Source: DATBLY01 sp036555125 (GTDB taxonomy: Bacteria > Actinomycetota > UBA4738 > HRBIN12). From it: a stretch of 8,062 nucleotides of DNA. The stretch is taken from assembly GCA_036555125.1 (NCBI GenBank), contig DATBLY010000016.1:1-8062 (forward strand). Reading direction: 5' to 3'. A model generated the notes under the pieces. That model was not told where the DNA came from, did not search any database, and saw only the letters and a list, made by a program, of their open reading frames with translations. A program made the position numbers and the translations under genes. This document shows, piece by piece, positions 1 through 6,754 of this stretch. How positions within the stretch are numbered: position 1 is the stretch's first letter; each line of letters opens with the position of its first letter.

Positions 1-335
1 GCATGCAGGTGCGAGAGGAACAACCTGGTCGTCGCCTCCACGGGCAGTCCGAGCGCGGTGAAGTTCGCGAGGGCACCGGAGCCGAGGTCGAAGAAGAAGA
101 AGTCGCGCTCCGGGTTGCCGACCTCGACCAGGAGTGATCCCGACGCCTGGCTCCGCCGGATCCAGGGGTCACCGCTTCCCAGGATGGTGACGCGGAGTTC
201 CCCGGGCAGCAGCTCCTCGGCGCCGGGCACGAACGTATCCGGTACCCGGCGGGTCGGTGTCCCAACGATCGGATGCGTGGTGAGGGCCTTCGTTCCGCCC
301 AGATGTGCCGGTACGGGGAGCGATCCGACAGTCAT
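1..335 (-). CDS. MBL-fold metallo-hydrolase, N-terminal fragment (cut by window edge)
   Basis: The protein begins at the ATG complementary to 333-335, preceded by a strong GGAGG ribosome binding site (complement of 341-345) five bases away. It reads 111 residues to the window edge without a stop. After a variable N-terminus of about 45 residues it shows the hallmarks of a metallo-beta-lactamase-fold hydrolase: a first beta strand VTILGSGDP, then RRSQASGSLLVEV, a DLGSGAL loop, and finally LFLSHLH, which is the start of the zinc-binding HxHxDH motif (H109 and H111 visible, the rest beyond the edge). The GSGDP and RRSQASGS wording resembles RNase Z-like hydrolases of the type often labelled GntH (guanitoxin biosynthesis). 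That label is a similarity from memory; it does not imply guanitoxin production. Substrate is unknown. A run of four phenylalanines precedes the DLGSG loop. It is divergent from the SulP gene. Confidence 0.85.
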   Translation of the reverse strand, partial: MTVGSLPVPAHLGGTKALTTHPIVGTPTRRVPDTFVPGAEELLPGELRVTILGSGDPWIRRSQASGSLLVEVGNPERDFFFFDLGSGALANFTALGLPVEATTRLFLSHLH

Positions 336-340
336 ATCCG

Positions 341-345
341 CCTCC
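341..345 (-). promoter_or_regulatory. Ribosome binding site of the MBL-fold gene
   Basis: The complement reads GGAGG, with a five-base spacer to the ATG at 335-333. This near-perfect Shine-Dalgarno site decides the start of the MBL gene and supports the view that the left 335 bases code on the minus strand. Confidence 0.75.
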
Positions 346-555
346 GATCCGTCATGCCTCGCCTGCACCATCTTCCCGGCGCCGCCAGGCCTCCACTCAG
401 TGCGCGGGCGTCCGAACCGAACCTATGGCGTGCCCGCTGAGCCAAGATGGGTCGGGTGGCGGAACGAGGCAGGGCCGTTCGGCCCGTGGTCGAGAGCCCG
501 TCGCTGCACCAGGCTGCGTGCGACGGGCGGGTTCCGGCCGTCGGGCCACGCTGGT

Positions 556-562
556 GAAGGGG
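556..562 (+). promoter_or_regulatory. Ribosome binding site deciding the SulP start
   Basis: GAAGGGG lies five bases before the GTG at 568. It favours this start over the much longer reading frame that opens at 58, whose first 170 codons run antisense to the MBL gene and encode low-complexity Arg/Pro/Ser-rich sequence typical of shadow frames. Confidence 0.7.
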
Positions 563-567
563 TCGAC

Positions 568-2307
568 GTGCGCGAAGTCCCACCATCGACGGCGGGCATC
601 TCGAGATACGTTCCGATCCTCGCGTGGCTGCCCCGATATCGAAGGCGCTGGCTGGCGGTCGACGCGATGGCCGGGCTCTCCGTCTGGGCGCTGCTCGTCC
701 CGTCGGCGCTCGCGTATGCCTCGGTGGCCGGCGTCCCGGTCCAGTACGGCCTCTACGCGGCCTTCGCGGGGCTGCTCGCCTACGCGATCTTCGGGACGTC
801 CCGGCAGGTGGTGACCGGACCGAGCGCGACGACCGCCGCCGTGTCGTTCGCGGTCGTCGCAGCGATCGTGGGGGAGGCCGCGATGGGGACGGCCGAGGCG
901 GTCGGCTACACGGCAGCCCTGGCGTTGATCGCCGGCGTCCTCTACGCGGCGCTGGGCGTCGCGAAGATGGGCTGGGTCTCGAACTTCCTGTCCAGGGCGG
1001 TGCTGGAGGGGTTCATCGCGGGGTTCGCGATCGGCATCATCATCGAGCAGAGCTACAAGCTGCTCGGCGTCGACCAGGTCGAGGGGACGTACGTCCAGCA
1101 GTTGATCGGCACCATCGGACAGCTGTCCGACACCGATCTGACCACGCTCGCGGTCGGGTCGGCCTCGCTCGCCGTGTTGCTCGTGTGTCGTGCCTTCGCT
1201 CCGAGGTGGCCGCGAGCGCTGATCGTGGCGATCCTCGCCATCGCGGCGGTGGGCGCGTTCGATCTCGTCGATCGCGGCGTCGCGATCACGGGAACCGTGC
1301 CGACGGGGCTCTTCTCGATCGGGCTCCCCGACGTCGGGTGGGAACGGCTCGGCGACCTCGTCGTCGGTGCCTTGTCGGTCATCTTCGTCGGGTTCTCGGA
1401 GTCGCTGGCATCCGCGCGCGCGATGGCGAGCAAGCACGGCTATCGGATCGACGCCGACCAGGAGCTGATCGCTCAGGGGGCGGCCTGCGGAGCCGCCGGC
1501 CTGGTCGGAGGGTTCGCCGTGGACGGGAGCTTGTCGAAGACCTCCGTGGCCGACGCCGCCGGCCAGCGGACCCAGATGGCCTCGTTGATCGATGCGGCGC
1601 TGGTCCTGGCCACGATCCTGTTCCTGGCGAGCCTGTTCGAGGACCTGCCGAAGGCGACGCTGGGGGCGGTCGTGATCGATGCCATGATCGGCCTGATCAA
1701 GATCGGGCCGATGACGCGCTACTACCGCGTGAACCGGGCCGACTGGGTCTTCTATATCGCCGCCGGGCTCGGGATCCTCTTCTTCGGCATCATCCAGGGG
1801 ATCGTCATCGGCGTCGTCCTCTCGCTGCTCCTGTTGGTGGCGCGCGCGTCCCGACCGGCAGCGCGGCGGCTGGGGTTCGACCCTCGATCGCGGACCTTCC
1901 GTGACCCGAGACGCCACGAGGGTGTCGAGGAGATCCCGGGGGTCCTCGTGGTGCGGCTGGATGGGCCGCTCTTCTTCGCCGATGCCCAACGGTTCCACGA
2001 TGAGCTCGAGGGCATGGTCTCGGCGGGCGGGGACGGGCTCAGGGCCGTCGTGATCGACGGCGATGCGATCTCGCAGACCGATACGGACGGCGCCGACATC
2101 GTGATCGCGATCGCGCAGGAGCTCCGCGCGACGGGCGTTTCCCTATCGTTCGCGCGCGTGGATCTGGACGTCCTCGGGCTGTGGGAGCGTGCCGGCGCGG
2201 TGGAGGCGGTCGGTCCCGAGCGGTTCTTCCCCACGGTGCGGGCCGCGGTGGAGTCCATCGCGTCGTCCGAGGCGTCGGCCCCGCCCGGCGGATCCGCCGG
2301 GTCGTGA
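568..2307 (+). CDS. SulP-family inorganic anion transporter with STAS domain
   Basis: From the GTG at 568 the protein is 579 residues, a normal length for bacterial SulP transporters, which carry sulfate, bicarbonate or dicarboxylates across the cytoplasmic membrane, often with a cation. Residues about 30-425 are strongly hydrophobic, in many membrane segments. Family signatures include VPSALAYASVAG (44-55) followed by GLYAAF, the TGPSATTAA stretch (83-91) in the anion-binding region, and DGSLSKTSVADAAGQRTQ near 318-335, matching the family's conserved GS-S+T-V---G-+TQ pattern. After a short Arg-rich linker, residues about 450-570 form a STAS domain (strand VLVVRLDGPLFFADA, then VVIDGDAISQTDTDGADI), which regulates transport in this family. 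Homology is clear; the ion transported cannot be told from sequence. It is divergent from the MBL gene and convergent with the large cyclase gene. Confidence 0.93.
   Translation: MREVPPSTAGISRYVPILAWLPRYRRRWLAVDAMAGLSVWALLVPSALAYASVAGVPVQYGLYAAFAGLLAYAIFGTSRQVVTGPSATTAAVSFAVVAAIVGEAAMGTAEAVGYTAALALIAGVLYAALGVAKMGWVSNFLSRAVLEGFIAGFAIGIIIEQSYKLLGVDQVEGTYVQQLIGTIGQLSDTDLTTLAVGSASLAVLLVCRAFAPRWPRALIVAILAIAAVGAFDLVDRGVAITGTVPTGLFSIGLPDVGWERLGDLVVGALSVIFVGFSESLASARAMASKHGYRIDADQELIAQGAACGAAGLVGGFAVDGSLSKTSVADAAGQRTQMASLIDAALVLATILFLASLFEDLPKATLGAVVIDAMIGLIKIGPMTRYYRVNRADWVFYIAAGLGILFFGIIQGIVIGVVLSLLLLVARASRPAARRLGFDPRSRTFRDPRRHEGVEEIPGVLVVRLDGPLFFADAQRFHDELEGMVSAGGDGLRAVVIDGDAISQTDTDGADIVIAIAQELRATGVSLSFARVDLDVLGLWERAGAVEAVGPERFFPTVRAAVESIASSEASAPPGGSAGS
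2284..2301. repeat. Perfect 18-base inverted repeat at the end of the SulP gene
   Basis: CCCGGCGGA is followed directly by its reverse complement TCCGCCGGG. As RNA it can fold as a seven-base-pair GC stem with a GATC loop. It lies within the last codons of the SulP gene (Pro-Gly-Gly-Ser-Ala-Gly), ending three bases before the stop codon at 2305-2307, and is followed ten bases later by a second hairpin. It may assist termination or protect the 3' end of the transcript; that role is inferred. Confidence 0.6.
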
Positions 2308-2311
2308 GATC

Positions 2312-2330
2312 ACGGGGACGCTGTCCCCGT
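2312..2330. terminator. Likely bidirectional terminator between convergent genes
   Basis: ACGGGGAC (2312-2319) and GTCCCCGT (2323-2330) form a perfect eight-base-pair stem with a GCT loop. It sits in the 38-base gap between the SulP stop (2305-2307) and the complementary stop of the cyclase gene (2346-2348), exactly where a shared terminator is expected. Neither side has a T tract, so it would be a hairpin-only terminator of the type often proposed in high-GC actinobacteria. Function is inferred from position and symmetry. Confidence 0.65.
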
Positions 2331-2345
2331 CAAGACCCGTTCCGG

Positions 2346-5300
2346 TCAGACCACGATCGGGACGAGCGCCCGCGTCCGCTCGATCCACGGGATCGCGTCC
2401 AACGCCGTGAAGAGCTCGAGCGCCTCCGCCAGGAGCGGTTCCGCCTCGGACGCGCGACCGGCCGATCGCAGCCATCCCCCGTGGTCGAGCAGCGTGCCGG
2501 CCAGGTAGAACGGCGTCCCGAGCTCGCGGAAGAGCCCGGCCGCGCGTTTGAACCGGCCGTCGGTCTCTGGCCCTTCCGGGTCCAGCCGCGCGGCGAACCG
2601 ATCGGTGAACGCCCGCATGAACGGCGAGACGTGCCCCGGCGGCCACCCTTCGACGGTGGCGACGAATCCCCGCGCGGCGTCCAGGTCGCCGAGCGCGAGC
2701 GCCGCCTCCACCCCCTCCACGTAGGAGAACTTCACCGATGCATGGCGCTGGTCCAGGGCGCCGAACAGGGCGAAGGCGGTGCGAGCGTCCCGGAGGGCGG
2801 CCGCCGGATCCCCGGTGGCGTTCGCGAAGGCGGCGCGCGTCTGGAGGTAGAAGCTCCGTACCTGCACGTCCTCCGATCGCTCGTAGTCGTCCCAGACCGC
2901 CCAGATGGAGCCGACCTCCTCGGCCAGCCCACGCTCGGCGGCCGCGCGCATCGCCGAGGATGCGATCCCCTCGATGCCCGCACGCACGGCGGGCTCCTCC
3001 TCGGGCGTCGGAGCGTCCCGCATCATCGCGAGCAGCTCGTCCCACCGCCCCCACAACCACAGGTGCGACGCGACGTGCATCTGGACGAACCACTCGAGCC
3101 CGCTCCATCCCATACGGCGGCACAGCGCGATCGCCTCGTGGTCGAGTCGATCGGCGTCGTCGTAGCGATCGCGCTCGAACATCTCGTTCGCGAGGTTGAT
3201 GTACGCGCGGATCGTGGCGCTGGGGACGTCGTGTTCCTGGGCGATCTCGAGGCTCCGCTGGAGCAGGGCGAGGCTCTCCTCGGGGCGGTTCCTCGCGGCC
3301 GTGATCAGCGCTTTCGTGTTCATCGCCTCCGAGAGCGTCTCGGGCAGCCAGAGCGCCTCGGCTACGTCGAGCGCGAATTCGATCGCCTCGATCGCCTCGT
3401 CGAGGTGCCCTTCGAAGAACTGAACCCGGCCCAGCTGCGCGGCGAGCATCGCGACGTCGGCATCGGGCTCGTCGTCCTTCAGCGTCTCGAACGCCGGCTG
3501 CATCCGCGCGAGCGCCTCGTCGAGCATCGATCGGTCCCACATCGCGTCGCCGATCCGCGCGGAGACGCGCGCGGCCGCGTGGGTGTCCCCTTCGGCGGCG
3601 AAGAGGTCGGCCGCCCGCTCCAGCTCGGGGATCGCGACCTCGGGCATGCCGCTGATGTCGGCCATGAAGCCGGCTCGCTCCAGGAGGGAGGCGCGCTCGC
3701 GGTTCGCCTGGGTGAGCTCCGCGGCTCGGAGGAAGTACGTGCGAGCGGCCCGTGGGGCGGCCAGGGACCGCGCCCGCTCGCCGGCACGGGCGAGCGCGGC
3801 GCAGGCCCGCGTCCGGATCTCCGGTGCGTCGCCGGCGTCGGGCGCCGCCTCGTACGCGTCGACAAGGTGCGACGCGATCACCTCGACGATCTCGTCCTCG
3901 TCGCCCGCCCTGGTGCGCTCGAGGGCGTCCGCGACCGCCAGGTGCCGCTCCCTGCGGTCCTTCTTCGCGAGCGTGTCGTACGCGATCCGCTGCACGAGCG
4001 ACTGCAGGAACCCGAACTGACCGTGATCGGTGGCCCGCGGGTCGGTCTGCACGCTCAGCAGCTCCTTGCGCACCAGCGTGTCCAGGACCGCCGTCAGCCG
4101 CTCGTCCGGGAGCGACGACAGCGCCGCGACCGCGGGTCGCGAGAAGGTCTTGCCCAGGACCGCGGCGTCCTGCAGCAGCGTGCGCTCGTCCGCCGGCAGC
4201 CCGTCCAGCCGGGCGGCGATCAGGCCCTGCAACGACTCGGGCACGTCGAGGGTCTCGACCGTCCCCGTCAGCTCGAAGCGGTCGTCCCGCCGGGTCAGGA
4301 GCCCGCGGTCCACGAGCATGCGCACGGTCTCGACCGCGTACAACGGGACGCCCTCCGCGCGCTCGCGGATCCGCATCGCGAGCTCGGGCGGCAGGCCGGG
4401 CACGAGGCCACGGAGCAGCTCGTCCATCGCCGTGTCGTCGAGGGGCTCCAGCACCAGGGACGTGAACCTGCGCATACCCACGCCCCAGCCCGTCCGCCGC
4501 TCGATCAGCTCGGGTCGGGCCAGGGTGACGACGAAGATCGGACGATCGCGGCTCGTCGCCTCCAGGTGCTCGATGAAATCGAGCAGGGCGCCGTCGGCCC
4601 ACTGCAGGTCCTCGAAGACCATGAGGACGGGCAGGACGTCGGAGAGCCGTTCGAAGAACAGGCGCCAGCCGGCGAACAGGTCCTCCGGTGACGAGAAGGT
4701 CCGATCGTCGAGCCCCAGCAGGTGCGCGAGCCTCGGCTCGATCCACGACCGCTCTTCGCCATCGGGGACGTATCGCTCGACGCACGCGCGGAGCTTGCGC
4801 GTGGCCGACGCGGGGTCCTCCTCCTCGGCGATCCCGGCGCGGCTCCGTACCATCTCGGACAGGGCCCAGTACGTGACGCCGTCGCCGTACGCGAGGCAAC
4901 GTCCGCGGTGCCACCAGACATCGTCGATGAGCCCGTCGACGTACTTCAGGAACTCCCAGGAGAGCCGGGACTTCCCGATGCCGCCGACCCCCACCACGGA
5001 CAACAGGTGCAGCCGATCCTCGTCGGCCGACGCGTGGAACAGGTCCTTCATGATCCGGAGCTCGCGCTCCCGGCCCACGAACGGTGCCTCGAGGCCGGTC
5101 GATCGGAGCTCGCCCCCTCGCAGCGCGATCACCCGCATCGCGGTCGAGATCGCGACGGGTTCGGCCTTGCCCTTCAGCGGGTGGAGCTCGGGCTCCGCGT
5201 AGACGATCGCGGCCTCGGATGCGCGCCGCGTGGCGTCGGTCACGGCCACGGTTCCCGGTGCGGCGACCGACTGGATGCGCGAGGCCGTGTTGACCAGATC

Positions 5301-5858
5301 GCCCGCCACCATCCCCTGGCCCTCGGCGGCGAGCGTCACCGCGGTCTCGCCGGTCGCGACACCCGCGCGCGCCGCGAGCCCGGCGGCCCCGACCTCGGCA
5401 CCCAGGTCGGTCACCGCCGCCACCAGGTCGAGCCCCGCTCGCACGGCGCGCTCGGCGTCGTCCTCCTGCGTGACGGGCGCTCCCCAGACCGCCATCACGG
5501 CGTCGCCGATGAACTTCTCGACCGTGCCCCCGTAGCGGCCGATCAGGGTGCGGGCGATGTCGAAGTAGCGGGAGAGCAGCTCGCGGACCTCCTCGGGGTC
5601 GCGTCCCTCGGAGATCGACGTGAACCCGACGAGGTCGGTGAACAGGACCGAGACCAGCTTGCGCTCGGAGACCGCGTGCGGCCGGCTCGGCTCCGCGGCG
5701 CCGCCCGGGGCCAGCGAGGTGCCGCAGTCCCCGCAGAACCGGTCGCCGGGCTCGTTCGGTGCCCCGCAGCTCGGACAGACGACCGCCAGCGCGGTCCCGC
5801 AGCTCGAGCAGAACTTCCGCCCATCCCGGTTCTCGGTTCCGCAGCTCGAGCAGACCAC
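2346..5858 (-). CDS. Zinc-ribbon / class III cyclase / P-loop ATPase / TPR signalling protein
   Basis: From the GTG complementary to 5856-5858 this is a soluble protein of about 1170 residues. Residues 3-45 are two zinc ribbons (C3-C6-C17-C20 and C28-C31-C42-C45). Residues about 65-240 form a class III adenylate/guanylate cyclase homology domain: metal-binding D75 (FTDLVGFT) and D119 (KFIGDAVM), K115, and transition-state N190 and R194 (GDLVNTASR). The position normally holding the adenine-recognising Asp is M183, so cyclase activity and substrate are uncertain. FVGRERE (260-266) opens a P-loop ATPase with Walker A GVGGIGKS (290-297) and Walker B-like LMVFEDLQWAD (412-422), like LuxR-family LAL ATPases. 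The rest is helical, with TPR-like Ala/Glu-rich repeats from about 690 to the end. There is no C-terminal LuxR helix-turn-helix. This architecture is common in actinobacteria; its output is mostly unknown. An in-frame GTG at 5909 would add 17 residues but lacks a ribosome binding site. Confidence 0.92.
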   Translation of the reverse strand: MVCSSCGTENRDGRKFCSSCGTALAVVCPSCGAPNEPGDRFCGDCGTSLAPGGAAEPSRPHAVSERKLVSVLFTDLVGFTSISEGRDPEEVRELLSRYFDIARTLIGRYGGTVEKFIGDAVMAVWGAPVTQEDDAERAVRAGLDLVAAVTDLGAEVGAAGLAARAGVATGETAVTLAAEGQGMVAGDLVNTASRIQSVAAPGTVAVTDATRRASEAAIVYAEPELHPLKGKAEPVAISTAMRVIALRGGELRSTGLEAPFVGRERELRIMKDLFHASADEDRLHLLSVVGVGGIGKSRLSWEFLKYVDGLIDDVWWHRGRCLAYGDGVTYWALSEMVRSRAGIAEEEDPASATRKLRACVERYVPDGEERSWIEPRLAHLLGLDDRTFSSPEDLFAGWRLFFERLSDVLPVLMVFEDLQWADGALLDFIEHLEATSRDRPIFVVTLARPELIERRTGWGVGMRRFTSLVLEPLDDTAMDELLRGLVPGLPPELAMRIRERAEGVPLYAVETVRMLVDRGLLTRRDDRFELTGTVETLDVPESLQGLIAARLDGLPADERTLLQDAAVLGKTFSRPAVAALSSLPDERLTAVLDTLVRKELLSVQTDPRATDHGQFGFLQSLVQRIAYDTLAKKDRRERHLAVADALERTRAGDEDEIVEVIASHLVDAYEAAPDAGDAPEIRTRACAALARAGERARSLAAPRAARTYFLRAAELTQANRERASLLERAGFMADISGMPEVAIPELERAADLFAAEGDTHAAARVSARIGDAMWDRSMLDEALARMQPAFETLKDDEPDADVAMLAAQLGRVQFFEGHLDEAIEAIEFALDVAEALWLPETLSEAMNTKALITAARNRPEESLALLQRSLEIAQEHDVPSATIRAYINLANEMFERDRYDDADRLDHEAIALCRRMGWSGLEWFVQMHVASHLWLWGRWDELLAMMRDAPTPEEEPAVRAGIEGIASSAMRAAAERGLAEEVGSIWAVWDDYERSEDVQVRSFYLQTRAAFANATGDPAAALRDARTAFALFGALDQRHASVKFSYVEGVEAALALGDLDAARGFVATVEGWPPGHVSPFMRAFTDRFAARLDPEGPETDGRFKRAAGLFRELGTPFYLAGTLLDHGGWLRSAGRASEAEPLLAEALELFTALDAIPWIERTRALVPIVV

Positions 5859-5862
5859 CGCA

Positions 5863-5868
5863 CCCTCC
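5863..5868 (-). promoter_or_regulatory. Ribosome binding site of the cyclase gene
   Basis: The complement reads GGAGGG, four bases before the GTG at 5858-5856. This places the start directly before the first zinc-ribbon cysteine (M-V-C-S-S-C), which is where related proteins usually begin, and is the reason for preferring it over the GTG at 5909. Confidence 0.65.
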
Positions 5869-5882
5869 GAACGTGCGGAGCG

Positions 5883-5888
5883 AGGGTA
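5883..5888 (-). promoter_or_regulatory. Possible -10 element of the cyclase gene
   Basis: The complement reads TACCCT, which fits the TAnnnT form. A transcript starting about seven bases downstream would have a leader of roughly 17-20 bases containing the GGAGGG site. No convincing -35 hexamer is visible, so this is a weak call. Confidence 0.35.
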
Positions 5889-5919
5889 TCGGAGGGTCTT
5901 CCGTGGCACCAGGTCTGGA

Positions 5920-5925
5920 TAGGCT
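5920..5925 (+). promoter_or_regulatory. Possible -10 element for a leaderless aminotransferase-like gene
   Basis: TAGGCT matches the TAnnnT -10 form and ends 11 bases before the GTG at 5937. That distance would place the transcription start at or within a few bases of the start codon. The only GGAGG nearby (5933-5937) overlaps the start codon and so cannot serve as its ribosome binding site. Both points favour leaderless translation, which is frequent in actinobacteria. Confidence 0.45.
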
Positions 5926-5936
5926 GGCCGTCGGAG

Positions 5937-6698
5937 GTGAACGCCCTGCGCCTGGAGGTCGACGGCCGTGAGGTCTCAGCCGGGGACGCGTGGTCGATCG
6001 CGGCCGGGTTCGGGCACTTCACCGCGATGCAGGTACGGGACGGGGCCACCCGCGGCTTGGACCTGCACCTGGCGCGGCTGGAGGCCGCCCACCGGGAGCT
6101 CTTCGACGCGTCGTTGGATCTCGACCACGTTCGCGCGCTGATCCGCCACGCCCTGGACGGGACCGCGGACGCCTCGGTGCGCGTCTACGGGTACGAACGC
6201 GACCCCGAGCCCGCCCTCGTGGTGACCGTGCGCGAGCCGGCCGGCGTCACGTCCCCGCTGCGCCTGCGCTCCGTGCGGTACCAGCGCCCCGACGCGCACC
6301 TGAAGCACCTCGCGACCGGCGCCGCGTTCTACTCGCGCGCCGCGCGTCTCGCCGGGTTCGACGACGCGTTGCTCACGGCCGACGACGGAGCGATCTCCGA
6401 GAGCGGGGCGGCGAACGTCGGGTTCTGGGACGGATCGAGCGTCGTGTGGCCGGACGCGCCCCAGCTCCACGGGATCACGATGCAGCTGCTGGAACGGGAT
6501 CTGCCGGGTGAGGGGTTCCCCTCGAGGCGGGAGCCGGTGCGGCTCGCGGACCTGCCCGGTTACGGGGCCGCCTTCGTGACGTCGGCGCGCGGGGTCGCGA
6601 CGGTCGCGGCGGTGGACGACCTGGGGTTCCCTGAAGGGCAGGACCTCGTGGACGCCGTGTCGGAGGTGTACGACGCCGTCCCCTGGGACCCGATCTGA
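5937..6698 (+). CDS. Class IV aminotransferase-like (PLP fold type IV) protein
   Basis: From GTG 5937 the protein is 253 residues, a little shorter than typical branched-chain aminotransferases and near 4-amino-4-deoxychorismate lyase size. The class IV pattern is clear: GFGHFTAMQVRDG (24-36), then LHLARL (43-48) with R47 as the likely PLP-phosphate ligand, K123 in HLKHL as the probable Schiff-base lysine, GFDDALLTADDG (140-151), and ISESGAANVGF (153-163) with the conserved Glu E155. These proteins bind PLP and act as amino acid aminotransferases or aminodeoxychorismate lyases in the cytoplasm; which reaction this one catalyses cannot be decided, and there are no folate or branched-chain genes beside it. 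The GHFT variant belongs, as I recall, to an actinobacterial subgroup of unassigned function. The open frame runs far upstream, but that part is antisense to the cyclase gene. It is divergent from the cyclase, with a gap of 78 bases. Confidence 0.88.
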   Translation: MNALRLEVDGREVSAGDAWSIAAGFGHFTAMQVRDGATRGLDLHLARLEAAHRELFDASLDLDHVRALIRHALDGTADASVRVYGYERDPEPALVVTVREPAGVTSPLRLRSVRYQRPDAHLKHLATGAAFYSRAARLAGFDDALLTADDGAISESGAANVGFWDGSSVVWPDAPQLHGITMQLLERDLPGEGFPSRREPVRLADLPGYGAAFVTSARGVATVAAVDDLGFPEGQDLVDAVSEVYDAVPWDPI

Positions 6699-6715
6699 CG
6701 GGCGACCGTCCCGTC
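6697..6715 (+). terminator. Weak hairpin after the aminotransferase-like gene
   Basis: GACGGG (6697-6702, overlapping the stop codon) can pair with CCCGTC (6710-6715) across a seven-base loop. There is no T tract. It could be a weak terminator or attenuating hairpin before the downstream pair of genes, or simply a chance product of the GC-rich sequence. Confidence 0.3.
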
Positions 6716-6740
6716 CGGGCGCGTGTCGGTGTCACCTGGC

Positions 6741-6746
6741 AGGCTG
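6741..6746 (+). promoter_or_regulatory. AGGCTG element upstream of the MmcQ/YjbR gene
   Basis: CTGGCAGGCTG ends eight bases before the GTG at 6755 and closely resembles CTGGATAGGCTG, which ends ten bases before the aminotransferase-like start. No purine-rich ribosome binding site is visible before 6755, so a promoter for a leaderless transcript is possible, although the -10 would be CAGGCT rather than TAGGCT. Confidence 0.3.
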
Positions 6747-6754
6747 CGGGCACC

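Larger units (their letters stand above)
336..567. promoter_or_regulatory. Divergent intergenic region between the MBL and SulP genes
   Basis: This 232-base gap must hold promoters for both flanking genes. On the minus strand a TAGGTT (complement of 420-425) fits the TAnnnT form of a -10 element, about 84 bases before the MBL start, but I see no well-spaced -35. On the plus strand AGGCTG occurs at 511-516, about 50 bases before the SulP start; the same word lies just upstream of two other plus-strand genes. A GC-rich inverted repeat (GGGCC at 472-476, GGCCC at 481-485) could form a small hairpin, but it has no T tract. None of these sites is certain, and nothing here looks like a coding region. 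Confidence 0.4.

Noticed and set aside
58..567. N-terminal extension of 170 residues on the SulP frame
   Set aside because: It is rich in Arg, Pro and Ser, has no family resemblance, runs antisense through the MBL gene, and a good ribosome binding site precedes the GTG at 568.
397..1998. Minus-strand open frame of 533 codons opposite the SulP gene
   Set aside because: Composition is Arg/Asp/Gly/Glu-rich, typical of the antisense frame of GC-rich membrane protein genes, and the plus strand has unmistakable SulP and STAS features.
2346..2560. Search for a LuxR-type DNA-binding domain at the C-terminus of the cyclase/ATPase protein
   Set aside because: Some related proteins end in a LuxR helix-turn-helix, but here the TPR-like helices run to the end and no such motif is visible.
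2181..4691. Plus-strand open frame of 836 codons opposite the cyclase gene
   Set aside because: It is antisense to a gene with clear zinc-ribbon, cyclase and P-loop motifs; its own translation is Arg/Glu/Leu-rich without domain signatures.
2143..4914. Minus-strand open frame of 923 codons
   Set aside because: It lies in another frame over the cyclase gene, is dominated by Arg, Gly, Ala and Pro, and has no recognisable motif: a shadow caused by high GC.
4722..5936. Upstream extension of the aminotransferase-like frame by 405 codons
   Set aside because: It is antisense to the zinc-ribbon, cyclase and ATPase coding sequence and encodes no recognisable domain; the class IV fold is complete from 5937.
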